Part shown: in pieces, positions 33,179 through 41,365 of the stretch
How the letters are laid out: each line of letters opens with the position of its first letter
Numbering within the stretch: position 1 is the first letter of the stretch
NCBI RefSeq assembly: GCF_019429525.1
Contig: NZ_JAHXZL010000003.1
Location: 310,001-374,000, forward strand
Length of the DNA stretch: 64,000 nucleotides
Direction of reading: 5' to 3'
From: Sphingomonas folli
GTDB taxonomy: Bacteria > Pseudomonadota > Alphaproteobacteria > Sphingomonadales > Sphingomonadaceae
The notes under the pieces: model-generated
Database searches by the model: none
Seen by the model: only the letters and a program-made list of their open reading frames with translations
Told to the model about the DNA's origin: nothing
Position numbers and translations under genes: made by a program

Positions 33179-34909
33179 GTGCGAGCAGCGTGGCAGTCTC
33201 TGGTCGCGTCCGCGTCGTGCCTGCTGACGGCGACGCCGGCGGCAGTGGCGGCCAACACCGCCCGCTTCGCCTGGGTCGACTATGCGGGCGTGGCGAACGG
33301 CCCGGCCCCGCGCGGGGGCCAGTTCCGCAACCCTATCATCGCCGGCTATTACCCGGACCCGAGCGTCGTTCGCGTCGGCGACGACGTCTATCTCGTCAAC
33401 TCCACCTTCGCGTGGTTCCCGGGCATACCGGTGTGGCACAGCAAGGATCTCGTCCACTGGCGGCAGATCGGCAACGCGATCGACCGGCCCGGGCAGTTGG
33501 ACTTCAGCGGACGACGCATCTCCGAGGGCGTCTTCGCCCCGGCGATCTCCTATCACGCCGGCAGGTTCTACATCGCCAACACCTACGTCGGCTGCGGCGG
33601 CAATTTCGTCATCACCGCCGATCGCCCGGAAGGTCCCTGGTCGGCGCCGACCTGGCTGAAGAACGTCGACGGCATCGATCCCTCGCTGTTCTTCGACGAC
33701 GATGGCAGCGCGTGGCTCGTCACCAACGACCTGCCGGAGGGTCGCGAGCATCATGCCGGCGAGCGTGCGATCTGGCTGCGTCGCTTCGATGTGAAGAGCT
33801 TGCAGGCGCCCGGCCGCGGGCGAATGCTGACTGCCGGGTCGAACGCGCAGCGCGCCCCCGTGTGGATCGAAGGCCCACACCTCTTCAGGAAGGACGGCTA
33901 TTATTATCTGATGGCGGCCGAGGGCGGCACCGACGAGAAGCACAGCGAGGTGATCTTCCGCTCGGACACGATCGCAGGGCCGTACATGCCGGCGCCCACC
34001 TCCATCAACCCGATCCTGACCCAGCGCGACCTGTCGGCGGACCGGCCCGACGCGGTCACCTCGACCGGCCATGCCGAGCTGGTGCGGCTCGACCGCGACC
34101 GATGGTGGGCGGTGTTCCTCGGCACGCGCCCTTATGCCGCGCAGCGCTATAACACGGGCCGCGAGACCTTCCTGCTGCCGGTGACGTGGCGCGACGGCTG
34201 GCCGGTCATCCTGCCGCACGCCACGCCGGTACCGCTCGTCGCGAACGCACCCGCGCTCCCGGCCTCACCGGCGGCGGCCACCACGGGCACTTTCTCGATC
34301 CGCGACCGCTTCCAGGCGACCACGCTCGACCCGGCATGGATGATGATGCGGACGCCGCGCACGCGGTGGTGGCGGAGCGGCGCCGGCCTCGTGCTCGAAG
34401 CGCGCGCGGAGCGGGTCGGCGACGGTCGGCAGCCGAGCTTCCTCGGTCGCCGCCAGCAACATGCCGACGCCACGCTGACGACGTTGGTCACCTTCCGGCC
34501 GGCGGACGGAGAGGAGGCGGGGCTCGTCGCGGTGCAGAACGACAATTACTTCCTGTCGATCGCGGTGACGCGCGAGCGCGGCAGAACGATCGTGCGCGCC
34601 GCCCGCCGCGCCGGCCTCGCCGAACCCGCGACGGGGAGGACGCTGGCGCGCAGGCCGGTGCCCGGCGGACCGATCGCGCTGCGCCTCCACGCGCGCGGCG
34701 CGCGCTACGACCTCGGCTATCGCACGCCGGGCGGCGCGTGGCAGACGCTGGCCGCCGACGTCGACGGCACCAACCTGTCGAGCGCGGTCGCGGGCGGGTT
34801 CGTCGGCACGCTGATGGGGCCGTACGCGCAGCGCTCGGTCGGCGCGACGCCGCGCCCGGCGCAGGAGGAGCCCTATCATCTCGGCGACACGGTCGACGGG
34901 GCGCGGTGA
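33179..34909 (+). CDS. Exported GH43 glycosidase (beta-xylosidase/arabinofuranosidase-like)
   Basis: A 576-aa secreted enzyme that should cleave terminal xylose or arabinofuranose from plant glycans. The signal peptide ends near residue 25 (TPAAVAA). The five-bladed propeller carries the three GH43 acids: Asp60 in YYPDPSVV (base), Asp167 in GIDPSLF (pKa modulator) and Glu231 in WIEGPHLF (acid). A C-terminal beta-sandwich domain (about 370-560) resembles the beta-xylosidase C-terminal concanavalin-like domain, which completes the active site in several subfamilies. The start is GTG, with GAGAGG six bases upstream. It precedes the GH29 gene by 51 bases on the same strand. The specificity cannot be set from sequence alone. 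Confidence 0.9.
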   Translation: MRAAWQSLVASASCLLTATPAAVAANTARFAWVDYAGVANGPAPRGGQFRNPIIAGYYPDPSVVRVGDDVYLVNSTFAWFPGIPVWHSKDLVHWRQIGNAIDRPGQLDFSGRRISEGVFAPAISYHAGRFYIANTYVGCGGNFVITADRPEGPWSAPTWLKNVDGIDPSLFFDDDGSAWLVTNDLPEGREHHAGERAIWLRRFDVKSLQAPGRGRMLTAGSNAQRAPVWIEGPHLFRKDGYYYLMAAEGGTDEKHSEVIFRSDTIAGPYMPAPTSINPILTQRDLSADRPDAVTSTGHAELVRLDRDRWWAVFLGTRPYAAQRYNTGRETFLLPVTWRDGWPVILPHATPVPLVANAPALPASPAAATTGTFSIRDRFQATTLDPAWMMMRTPRTRWWRSGAGLVLEARAERVGDGRQPSFLGRRQQHADATLTTLVTFRPADGEEAGLVAVQNDNYFLSIAVTRERGRTIVRAARRAGLAEPATGRTLARRPVPGGPIALRLHARGARYDLGYRTPGGAWQTLAADVDGTNLSSAVAGGFVGTLMGPYAQRSVGATPRPAQEEPYHLGDTVDGAR

Positions 34910-34960
34910 GCGGGCGCGACGCTCTGCTCGGCCACGCGCGCGGTAACAGGAGAAAGTGGC

Positions 34961-36577
34961 ATGGATCGCAGGATATTCCTCGGCGGCGCGGCGCTGGCCG
35001 CGGCCGCTCCCTTCGGTGGCGCGCGCGCGCAGTTCTTCCGCGGCGGCGTCCCGAAGGGGCCGTTCCTGCCCTATTGGGAGTCGCTCAAGGCGTACGAATG
35101 CCCGCCCTGGTTCCGCGACGCCAAGTTCGGCATCTGGGCACATTGGACGCCGCAGAGCGTGCCCGAGCGCGGCGACTGGTACGCGCGCAACATGTATATC
35201 CAGGGCACGCCGCAGTATGACAGCCACGTCGCCACCTACGGCCACCCGTCCAAGTTCGGCTACAAGGACATCTGCCACCTGTGGAAGGCGGAGCGATGGC
35301 AGCCCGACGCCCTGGTCGACTTGTACAAGCGCGCGGGCGCCGAATATCTCGTCGCGATCGCCAACCACCACGACAATTTCGACTGCTGGGACTCGAAGTA
35401 CCAGCCGTGGAACGCGATGAACGTCGGACCGCGGCGCGACATCGTCGGCGGATGGGCGAAGGCGGCGCGCGCCAAGGGACTGCGGTTCGGCGTCAGCTAC
35501 CATGGCACGCCGCACCGCACCTGGGACGAGTTCATGCCGGTGCGCTACAAGGCCGACACCAGCGGCCCGCTCGCGGGCGTGCCCTATGACGGCGTGCAGA
35601 CCGCCGCCGACGGCAAGGGCCTGTGGTGGCAGGGCATGGATCCGCGACGGCTCAACGGGCCGCCGCATCTCAAGGGTTCGCCCTGCCCCGCTTTCACCGC
35701 TGAGTTCCTGCTGCGCGTGCAGGACGTCATCGAACGCTACGATCCCGACATCCTGACCTTCGACGACGGTGTGAAGTTCAACTTCGACGCCGGCGGCCCC
35801 GCCGCCCCCGACCTCGGCGTGTGGCTCGGCATCCCCGACCTCGCCCCGCAGATCATGGCCTATTACTACAACCGCAACATGCAGCGGCGCGGCGGCCGAC
35901 TGGAGGGCGTGCTGGACCTGAAAGAGGCGCCCGAGCCGACCTGGGGCGCGCTCACCCGCGACCTCGAGATGACGCTGGCCGACACGTTGCAGACCGAGCC
36001 GTGGCAGACCGAGGCGTGTATCGGCAACTGGCATTATGACCGCCAGCTGCTGACCGACCACGCCTATCGCACGCCCGCGTCGATGATCCCGCTCTTCGTC
36101 GATATCGTCAGCAAGAACGGCAATCTGCTGCTGAGCATCCCGCTACCGGGCCATGGCGAGCACGACGCGGACGAGATCGCCTTCCTCGAGGAGATGGCGG
36201 CCTGGCAGGCGATCAACGGCGAGGCGATCAAGGGCACTCGCCCCTGGACGCTCTTCGGCGAGGGGCCGTCCACCCGGACCAAGGACGTGCCGTCCTATCA
36301 GCTCGCCCAATTCAGGTTCGATCACCGCGACATCCGCTTCACGACGAAGAGCGGCATGCTCTACGCCTTCGCGCTCGGTGTACCGGCGAGCGGCCCCATC
36401 AGCATCGAAGCGCTGCGCCTCGGCAGCCCGCACCATCCGCGCGACATCGCCAAGGTCGAGCTGCTCGGCAACAGCGGCCCGCTGCAGTGGACGCGCGGCG
36501 ACCGCGCGCTCGAGATCACGTTGCCGCCGCGGGTGCCGTCTCGGCACGCGCTCGCCTTCCGCATCGTTCCCGCTTAA
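34961..36577 (+). CDS. GH29 alpha-L-fucosidase, exported
   Basis: A 538-aa retaining alpha-L-fucosidase. The N-terminus MDRRIFLGGA looks like a twin-arginine signal with cleavage after ARAQ (about residue 24). The barrel starts at FRDAKFGIWAHWTPQSVPE, a GH29 signature. It continues with the NHHDNFDCWDSK substrate-binding region and the nucleophile Asp268 in ILTFDDG. A smaller C-terminal beta domain ends the protein. It should remove fucose from plant or host glycans in the periplasm or outside. It is cotranscribed with GH43 and lies beside a mutarotase, a dehydratase and an MFS carrier that could use the released fucose. The length is normal, and AGGAGA precedes the ATG. Confidence 0.92.
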   Translation: MDRRIFLGGAALAAAAPFGGARAQFFRGGVPKGPFLPYWESLKAYECPPWFRDAKFGIWAHWTPQSVPERGDWYARNMYIQGTPQYDSHVATYGHPSKFGYKDICHLWKAERWQPDALVDLYKRAGAEYLVAIANHHDNFDCWDSKYQPWNAMNVGPRRDIVGGWAKAARAKGLRFGVSYHGTPHRTWDEFMPVRYKADTSGPLAGVPYDGVQTAADGKGLWWQGMDPRRLNGPPHLKGSPCPAFTAEFLLRVQDVIERYDPDILTFDDGVKFNFDAGGPAAPDLGVWLGIPDLAPQIMAYYYNRNMQRRGGRLEGVLDLKEAPEPTWGALTRDLEMTLADTLQTEPWQTEACIGNWHYDRQLLTDHAYRTPASMIPLFVDIVSKNGNLLLSIPLPGHGEHDADEIAFLEEMAAWQAINGEAIKGTRPWTLFGEGPSTRTKDVPSYQLAQFRFDHRDIRFTTKSGMLYAFALGVPASGPISIEALRLGSPHHPRDIAKVELLGNSGPLQWTRGDRALEITLPPRVPSRHALAFRIVPA

Positions 36578-36885
36578 TCATGGTCACCCGACAACCCACG
36601 TTCGGACATCCACCGTCTACTTCCTCATCCGTAGCTTCCGTTGTTCATTTCCGTTGGCGGCTTTAGGTCGAAAGGGCGCGCTCACCTTCAGGTTCCAGCC
36701 GATGGCAAGGCACGGCGCTCCAACAATAGGTCCTTCTACGTCTCGAAAGCGGCAGCGGAAAGCGCACGTACATTCCAACCACCAACTTGATCACCTCCGG
36801 CGAGGAAATGAAGTAGCGCGACGGGCTGGATGGCTCGCGGACGAGACATGCCCTCTCCTACCTCGCCATTCATCACACGTGCATT

Positions 36886-37085
36886 AGCTTTCCTAGAGCC
36901 ACGCCGATCAACGTGAACACCGCCGCTGCCGCGGAGCTGGACGCCGTACCGGGACTGCGTGGGCATGGCTTCGAGATCGTCCAGTACCGCGATGACCGCC
37001 GGCGATGATCCGACCTGCGACAGCTCGACGAGGTGCCTGGTCTCACGGGCAAGGTCGATGATGGGCGCGCGTCGCTGACGATTGG
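36886..37085 (+). pseudogene. Helix-hairpin-helix protein remnant, stop codon inside
   Basis: The plus strand reads PINVNTAAAAELDAVPGLRG and HGFEIVQYRDDRRR, then a TGA stop, then SDLRQLDEVPGLTGKVDDGR. This is the ComEA-like double helix-hairpin-helix pattern found in small DNA-binding proteins, interrupted between the two hairpins. No good start codon precedes it. A related reading frame continues into unrelated sequence after 37085. It is judged a pseudogene in a gene-poor stretch (36578-37330) that contains nothing else recognisable. Confidence 0.55.
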
Positions 37086-37330
37086 CGGGGGGGATGACGG
37101 TCGAGGCGTCGCTTGGCCGCGGGTGCGCCGGGGCAGCACCTCGGCTGGTTCAGGTCCGAAGGCGCGGTTCTACCCCGAACAGGTCAACGCCGGGTTCTCA
37201 CCAGGCGGCGAAGATCAGCCTACTGCGCCGGCGCGATCCACGGGAGGATGCTGCTGCAAAGGCGTGAGCGCTGGCGGAGGCGGGGCGCGTGAGGGGGCGG
37301 CGGAGCTTAGCTCGCGCCGCCCGACCCCGC

Positions 37331-37591
37331 TCAGCGATGCTGCCGATGGTAACGGCTGCGGTAGGCATGGCGATCGTTGCGGTGGTGATTCCGAGCGGCG
37401 TAGCGCCGCTGGTTGCCGCGCCTGCGTCGATCATCACGAGCGTGATGGCCTCGTGCGGCGGGACCATGCCCGGGGCGGTGCCCGTCGACGTGCTGGCTAT
37501 GCCGGCCAGGCTGCGCCTCAGCCGACGTCGCGATCGTCGTGAGACCGCCCATGGATAGCGTCATGGCAAGTGCGGCGATCAGCTTCTTCAT
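37331..37591 (-). CDS. Small secreted His/Arg-rich protein, 86 aa
   Basis: No family recognised. An 86-aa protein with a clear signal peptide (MKKLIAALAMTLSMGG, cleavage after SAEA at about residue 26). The 60-residue mature part is almost entirely His, Arg, Asp, Asn and Gly (RHSQHVDGHRPGHG, RNHHRNDRHAYRSRYH). Such sequences can bind metals or polyanions. The ATG at 37591 is preferred because AGAGGA lies nine bases upstream. It stands alone between a pseudogene and a small cytoplasmic protein gene. Periplasmic location is inferred from the signal. Confidence 0.62.
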   Translation of the reverse strand: MKKLIAALAMTLSMGGLTTIATSAEAQPGRHSQHVDGHRPGHGPAARGHHARDDRRRRGNQRRYAARNHHRNDRHAYRSRYHRQHR

Positions 37592-37916
37592 CAGCGTCAT
37601 TCCTCTGTCTGTTCTCGACGGTCGCGAGATAACGCCCTCGTGCATGATCGGATGCTGAAGCGCTTGTTCACGTCTCCTCAAGGGCTTGTTTGTGCCAAGG
37701 GGCTGGGCGCTGCCGCCGGATCGCGGGTATGCCATTGAGCATGTCAGAAGGTTCAGCGCGCCCACAATCAGGCGTGATGTTCCTAAAGCCTTATCGCCGT
37801 AAAATGAAGTGGGTGCTGAGCTGATCGCCCTAGTCAGGTCTCGCAAGTTGTCGGAAACGCCAACCGCCGTCGATCGCGAAGCCTCTGATCTCACCTGACT
37901 GCACGTATACGCCCGG
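37592..37916. other. Unassigned intergenic region
   Basis: The minus-strand frame stays open here and merges with the 86-aa gene downstream, but it shows no domain or start site. It holds the promoter of that gene; nothing else is recognised. Confidence 0.4.
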
Positions 37917-38195
37917 CTATTCAATCTTCCCGGCTACATCGGCGATGTCTCGGTTGGACAAGCCGGCACCCTCGTCGCGGAGATAGCGGACCAGCTCGTC
38001 CACGTCGGCCGGGCCGTAGCTGAGATCGAGCGCATCCATCTTGATTGACACGGAGGAACGCTCCTCGCGGGTCATCTCCTCTATGCTCGCCACGCACTCG
38101 CCAAGTGTTCCCTGGAAGACGCTGCGCGATGTTGGCTCGCCGTGATCATCGGCTGCGTAGGCGGTCGCAGGTTCGCTCAACGGATAGGTGGTCAT
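37917..38195 (-). CDS. Hypothetical protein, 92 aa
   Basis: Not recognised. A 92-aa acidic soluble protein starting with ATG, with GGAG seven bases upstream. The segment SVFQGTLGECVASIEEM followed by SVSIKMDALDLSYGP suggests an alpha/beta fold, and the C-terminal part (VDELVRYLRDEGAGLSNRD) is helical. There is no signal or membrane segment. It is monocistronic. Confidence 0.6.
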   Translation of the reverse strand: MTTYPLSEPATAYAADDHGEPTSRSVFQGTLGECVASIEEMTREERSSVSIKMDALDLSYGPADVDELVRYLRDEGAGLSNRDIADVAGKIE

Positions 38196-38647
38196 GTCAG
38201 ATCTCCGATACTCCGAGAAGCAACGTGCGCGCTGAGATGTCGGGCCCAGGCTGCCGCCGCTTCTGAAACGGCGTCACGCCGTATCGTTCGTTGCGCCCAG
38301 GTCGTCCCAGGGCAGGCGCGCCGCCGGCGATTCCACCGGACCCCCGCGCGAAGAACCTTGAGGAGCGTCACGCTCGGTCACGTGACATCATGGTGATGCC
38401 GGTGGCGCTGCCCATGGGATAATTCGCGGACCGTCCAGCGACGTCGCGATTCTGCGCGGATGGAGAGGCGATGCTCGCGGCCGGCGTGCTGACGATAGCA
38501 GCGGTTCACGAGGGAGAGACCGCGGCAGCCGAGCGCGCCGTGGCGCACCGCGCGCTCGGTAACGTGCGTTTAGAGGGCGTTCGAACGACGTTGTGGGCCC
38601 GATCGGATGCGACGGCCGTTCTCTACTTCCGACAGGAGAATAGCTTC
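38196..38647. other. Unassigned region upstream of the acidic small gene
   Basis: No convincing gene in 450 bases. The plus-strand frame that contains the acidic protein extends back to 38471, but its upstream part lacks a ribosome site and a domain. Confidence 0.4.
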
Positions 38648-38845
38648 ATGGCGCAAGAGACCGAGCATGACGACGCCGATGACGGCGGCACCAACAACCC
38701 CGGTGAGAATGGCGAAGATCGGGACATACTCGGCAAGGAGCAGAAGGATCTTACCGCCGAGGATCTTGAAGGCGACGGACGTACCGAGGATGATGCCGCG
38801 GACCTGCCCGACGCAGAGACTAAGTACCTTGGCGACTTCGCCTGA
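38648..38845 (+). CDS. Small acidic protein, 65 aa (tentative)
   Basis: Not recognised. A 65-aa highly acidic, probably disordered protein (TEHDDADDGGTNNPGENG, TAEDLEGDGRTEDDAAD). The ATG has AGGAG nine bases upstream, the main reason for calling this strand. The opposite strand (38570-38899) encodes a very different possible product with two hydrophobic helices (VPIFAILTGVVGAAVIGVV) and somewhat higher GC at third positions, but without a clear start. One of the two is likely a shadow of the other. Confidence 0.4.
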   Translation: MAQETEHDDADDGGTNNPGENGEDRDILGKEQKDLTAEDLEGDGRTEDDAADLPDAETKYLGDFA

Positions 38846-38988
38846 TCCACTGTGTCGAACGAGCCCTGCCCTCGCGATCGGGGTGCTGCTCCACGGCATC
38901 CCTGACTCGGGGGTGGTAACGTGCCTGAGGGACTGTCGAGCGCGGCTGGCATGAAGGGGTCGGGTCGCGCCGCGGCGGGGAGGTGTTG

Positions 38989-39240
38989 TCAGAGCAACTG
39001 CATCGAGGGCGACATCGGCGTTACTGCTCCATTCGCTTGCCCGATGGCAGCGAGGAAGACCTTCTCTTCATCCAGCTTCACGTACGACTCGTCCAGGTGC
39101 CGGCGCCAATGACGGGAGACTCGCATATAGGTCACCCGCTGACGCCGCATCTCGCCCGCGAACCGCGGACCGAACCTGTCCGGCATAGCCCCACCGTCTC
39201 GTGCTCGATATCGACGACTTGCGCGGCCGGCGCATCCACC
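38989..39240 (-). pseudogene. IS6-family transposase remnant, frameshifted
   Basis: The minus strand encodes QVVDIEHETVGL, then in another frame DRFGPRFAGEMRRQRVTYMR and RHWRRHLDESYVKLDEEKV. This matches the segment of IS6-family transposases that runs into the first catalytic Asp (HLDE). The rest of the catalytic domain and the terminal repeats are missing. It lies just downstream of the SDR gene and marks an old insertion at the edge of the gene-poor zone. The remainder of 38846-39315 contains nothing recognisable. Confidence 0.65.
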
Positions 39241-39315
39241 TCCCCTACCCTGCCCATGGTCGCGGGTGCTTCAGCTTGGCAGCACCTGGCGCGGGCTTCG
39301 CCTCGCGCTACCAAG

Positions 39316-40218
39316 TCAGGTGTCGGCGAGCACCGCATAGTCCATCGCGGAGAGGTCACTGAGCAGGTCGGTTCCCGAAGGCTCCCAGCCCAGCCTGGCG
39401 CGCGTCCAGTCGCTCGACGCCATCATGTCGAGCCCCGCGAAAGGCGCCATCCAGCCGAGATAATGCTCGACCTCGCCGGAGTCGATGGAGCGGACCGGCA
39501 GGCCGGTGCCCCTCCCGATCGCCTCGGCGATGGCGCGCGCGGCGACGCCCTCCTCCACCGAGGCATTGTACCGCGCGCCGGGCTGACCTTTCTCCAGGGC
39601 CAGGACGTAGAGCTTCGCTACGTCGCTGACATGTGCCGCAGACCAGCGCGTTTTCCCCTCCCCGAGGTACGCCACCGCCCCCGCCCGGCGCGCCTCGGCG
39701 ATCAGCGGCGTGATGAGACCCGCCTTGCTGGTGTCGTGCACCTGCGGTAGCCGGATCGTACGCACGTCGATGCGGCGTGCGATCAGCGCGGCGCCGGCCA
39801 ACTCAGTCGCGATGCGCGGATTGGCATGGCGGGGGTTGAGCACGTCTTCCGTCGCCGGTCCGCCATCCAGAGGGGTCCCGATACCAACGCCCGAGGTGAT
39901 GAGGATCGGCTTCTGCGTTCCCTCCAGCGCCTTCCCCATCTCCGCGATGGCACGCTCGTCCTTCCTCGTGTTCTCGAAGAAGGTCTGGAAGTTATGGTCG
40001 AACGCACAGTGGATCACCGCATCCGCCACCGCGGCACCGCTGGCGAGGGTCTCGGGCTGCTCCAGATCGCCGCGATGGACGTCGGCACCTGCTGCCTTGA
40101 GCCGGCGTGCGCCCGAGTCGGAGCGAGCGAGGCCGAGCACCTGATGACCGCGGCCGAGCAGCTCGGGGATGACGTGCGAGCCGATGAAGCCGGTCGCGCC
40201 GGTAAGGAACACGCGCAT
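39316..40218 (-). CDS. Extended SDR, NAD-dependent epimerase/dehydratase family
   Basis: A 300-aa NAD(P)-binding protein. The Rossmann motif is TGATGFIGSHV (residues about 7-17). An acidic/Arg segment GLARSDSGARRL after the second strand favours NADPH. A Ser-rich catalytic strand (ILITSGVGIG) replaces the classical TSS, and the usual YxxxK is not obvious, so it is an atypical member related to sugar-epimerase-like redox proteins. GAGGAG precedes the ATG at 40218; an upstream extension of the frame is ignored. It is divergent from an XRE regulator that probably controls it. The substrate is unknown. Confidence 0.83.
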   Translation of the reverse strand: MRVFLTGATGFIGSHVIPELLGRGHQVLGLARSDSGARRLKAAGADVHRGDLEQPETLASGAAVADAVIHCAFDHNFQTFFENTRKDERAIAEMGKALEGTQKPILITSGVGIGTPLDGGPATEDVLNPRHANPRIATELAGAALIARRIDVRTIRLPQVHDTSKAGLITPLIAEARRAGAVAYLGEGKTRWSAAHVSDVAKLYVLALEKGQPGARYNASVEEGVAARAIAEAIGRGTGLPVRSIDSGEVEHYLGWMAPFAGLDMMASSDWTRARLGWEPSGTDLLSDLSAMDYAVLADT

Positions 40219-40314
40219 GGGTAATCTCCTCGTTGCCGGGAGAGCATGTCGCGCCCTGGAGAGACGTGTTAAAGGAGTGATCTTATCGTGGTATAACAAG
40301 CAATAGGATCAGCC

Positions 40315-41151
40315 ATGGCCAGCGACGCGCCCAACGCGCTCGGCACCTATCTGCGCGATCGGCGCGCCCGTCTCGACCCAGCCACCTTCGGCTTCGTCGG
40401 TGGCCGGCGCCGCACACCAGGGCTGCGCCGCGAGGAGGTGGCGATCCGCGCCAACATCAGCCCCACATGGTACACTTGGCTGGAGCAGGGCCGCGGCGGG
40501 GCACCGTCGGCCGACGTGCTCGATCGGATCGCCAAGGGATTGATGCTGACCGAGCCCGAACGCGAACATATCTACATGCTGGGTCTCGGCCGTCTCCCCG
40601 AGGCACAGTATCGGCCGGCCGACGGCATCACTCCGCGGCTGCAGCGCGTGCTCGACGGCATGCCGCTCAGCCCCGCGATCATCAAGACCGCGATGTGGGA
40701 CGTCGTGGGCTGGAATCGGGCCGCCGCGGCGCTGCTGACTGACTATGCGCGCTTGCCGCCCGACGGGCGCAACATCCTGCGACTGATGTTCGTCGGCGGC
40801 AAAGGTCGCACGCGCAACGAGGACTGGGACAGCGTCGCGCGCTTCGTCGTGGGTGCGTTCCGCGCCGACATGGCGAGGGCCGGCGCGCATGGCAGCGTGG
40901 CAGCGGCGAGGCTGGTCGATGAACTGAGCCGGCTCAGCCCGGAGTTCGAGGCATTGTGGCGCGACAATGACGTCGTGGCGCACAGCGAGGGCGTCAAGCG
41001 CATCCGCCACCCGAAGGCGGGCCGCGTGGCCTTGGAATTCTCCTCCTTCATGGTCGAGGGCAGGCCGGAACTCGGGATGATCGTCTACAATCCGGCGACT
41101 CCCGCGGATGCGGACAAGGTTCGCGTCCTGGTCGAGGCCGCGGGCGAATAG
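40315..41151 (+). CDS. XRE-family regulator with MmyB-like ligand domain
   Basis: A 278-aa transcription factor. The N-terminal helix-turn-helix (about 10-75) reads TPGLRREEVAIRANISPTWY and WLEQGRGGAPSADVLDRIA. The C-terminal PAS-like domain (about 105-270) begins at LQRVLDGMPLSPAII and contains WDVVGWNRAAAALL, typical of MmyB-like regulators that bind fatty acids or other small hydrophobic ligands. AGGA lies upstream of the ATG. Divergent pairing with an oxidoreductase gene is the common layout for this family, with the regulator repressing its neighbour until the substrate appears. Confidence 0.9.
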   Translation: MASDAPNALGTYLRDRRARLDPATFGFVGGRRRTPGLRREEVAIRANISPTWYTWLEQGRGGAPSADVLDRIAKGLMLTEPEREHIYMLGLGRLPEAQYRPADGITPRLQRVLDGMPLSPAIIKTAMWDVVGWNRAAAALLTDYARLPPDGRNILRLMFVGGKGRTRNEDWDSVARFVVGAFRADMARAGAHGSVAAARLVDELSRLSPEFEALWRDNDVVAHSEGVKRIRHPKAGRVALEFSSFMVEGRPELGMIVYNPATPADADKVRVLVEAAGE

Positions 41152-41365
41152 ATGCGTCCGCGCTACGCTCAAGCCGAAGCGCATAAGACGACCGTCGCGC
41201 CGGAGCGGCCGCCGGGACGTCGTAGCGGTGACCCTGAAGCCGATCGCCCGAGCGCCAGGACCGGGGTTGAGTCGAGCGCGCGTTGATCCTCTACGAGGCT
41301 CTCCACCCTGACGCGCGAGCTTGTTCGAGTCGATCTACTCTCGCTCTGACCCACGAACCGCCAGC

